From contig JAIRQC010000027.1 of the NCBI GenBank assembly GCA_031256675.1, positions 17,386 through 81,385 on the forward strand: 64,000 nt of DNA, in the 5' to 3' direction. Position numbers and translations under genes: made by a program. The notes under the pieces were generated by a model. That model had not been told where the DNA came from and searched no databases. It saw only the letters and a program-made list of their open reading frames with translations. Source of the stretch: Rikenellaceae bacterium. Lineage in GTDB: Bacteria > Bacteroidota > Bacteroidia > Bacteroidales > Rikenellaceae. Positions 63,612 to 64,000 of this stretch are shown piece after piece. Within the stretch, counting starts at the first letter, position 1; the number at the start of each line of letters is the position of its first letter.

Positions 63612-63881
63612 ACGCCGCAAAGGTAAAGTATTTATCGGTACATTCCATCTCGCCGCAGTAATTTTGCCGACATTTTAATAACACAGGCAGCAAAAGGGGG
63701 CTGCCTGAGCAGGCTATAGGCGTCGAAATGAGGCTGTCGGATATCGACGGCAAGATCGACCAGCTGCTGGCAGGAAGCTCTTTAAGTGAAGATTTGATAG
63801 TATTGCCATTTTCGTCTTTCACCCCTGACATCGGTGTCGTCGACGTGAATACACTAATTCCTGTCAACGACGACGAATCAT

Positions 63882-63903
63882 GTTCGAATCCCCCTCTCTC
63901 CGC
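63882..63903 (+). other. Putative tRNA-Ser 3'-end fragment (possible integrase attachment core)
   Basis: GTTCGAATCCCCCTCTCTCCGC matches a T-loop/3' T-stem/acceptor arrangement, but no matching 5' acceptor or T-stem upstream. Confidence 0.45.
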
Positions 63904-64000
63904 TGGGTGATTGGGTAAATGCAAGTAAAACTGCGTAGATCAAGTATTTACGCGGTCTTTGTTTTGGGGTGTAACGCAAAAAAGAGGGATTTTGAGCAGT

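Overview
GC-rich Bacteroidales-like chromosomal segment (SusC/SusD proteins, BACON lipoproteins, TAnnTTTG-type promoters; possibly Alistipes/Rikenellaceae, which is inference). Most of it is housekeeping: tatA-like, purA, etfBA plus acyl-CoA dehydrogenase, secA, ksgA, recQ, an LptB-type ATPase, aroA, aroC, a polyprenyl synthetase, a U32 peptidase, trxB, folC, an M3 peptidase, rsmE and lon. The most coherent accessory locus is about 12.7-31.1 kb. There a SusC/SusD pair with two metallophosphoesterases and two surface lipoproteins lies co-directional with a GDPD, a GlpT-like transporter and GlpD, and divergent from a DeoR-type regulator. This looks like an outer-membrane uptake and degradation system for glycerophosphodiester-type substrates rather than a classical glycan PUL. 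Other notable observations: (i) a NADase-type glycan-binding-like protein with a C-terminal Hint domain, translationally coupled between a polyprenyl synthetase and a U32 peptidase; (ii) a GT2 gene after secA with an in-frame TAG followed by 68 further coding-like codons; (iii) frameshifted or decayed genes near 0.75, 10.4 and 46.5-47.3 kb; (iv) degenerate tandem arrays with periods that are multiples of 3 (18, 21, 27, 39 bp) in or just downstream of genes; (v) a ~281-bp tandem duplication of the convergent GT2/folC gene ends; (vi) a ~335-bp MITE-like inverted-repeat element; (vii) a tRNA-Ser-like 3' fragment at the right edge. Everything was read by eye from the sequence and the supplied ORF track; no database search was possible.
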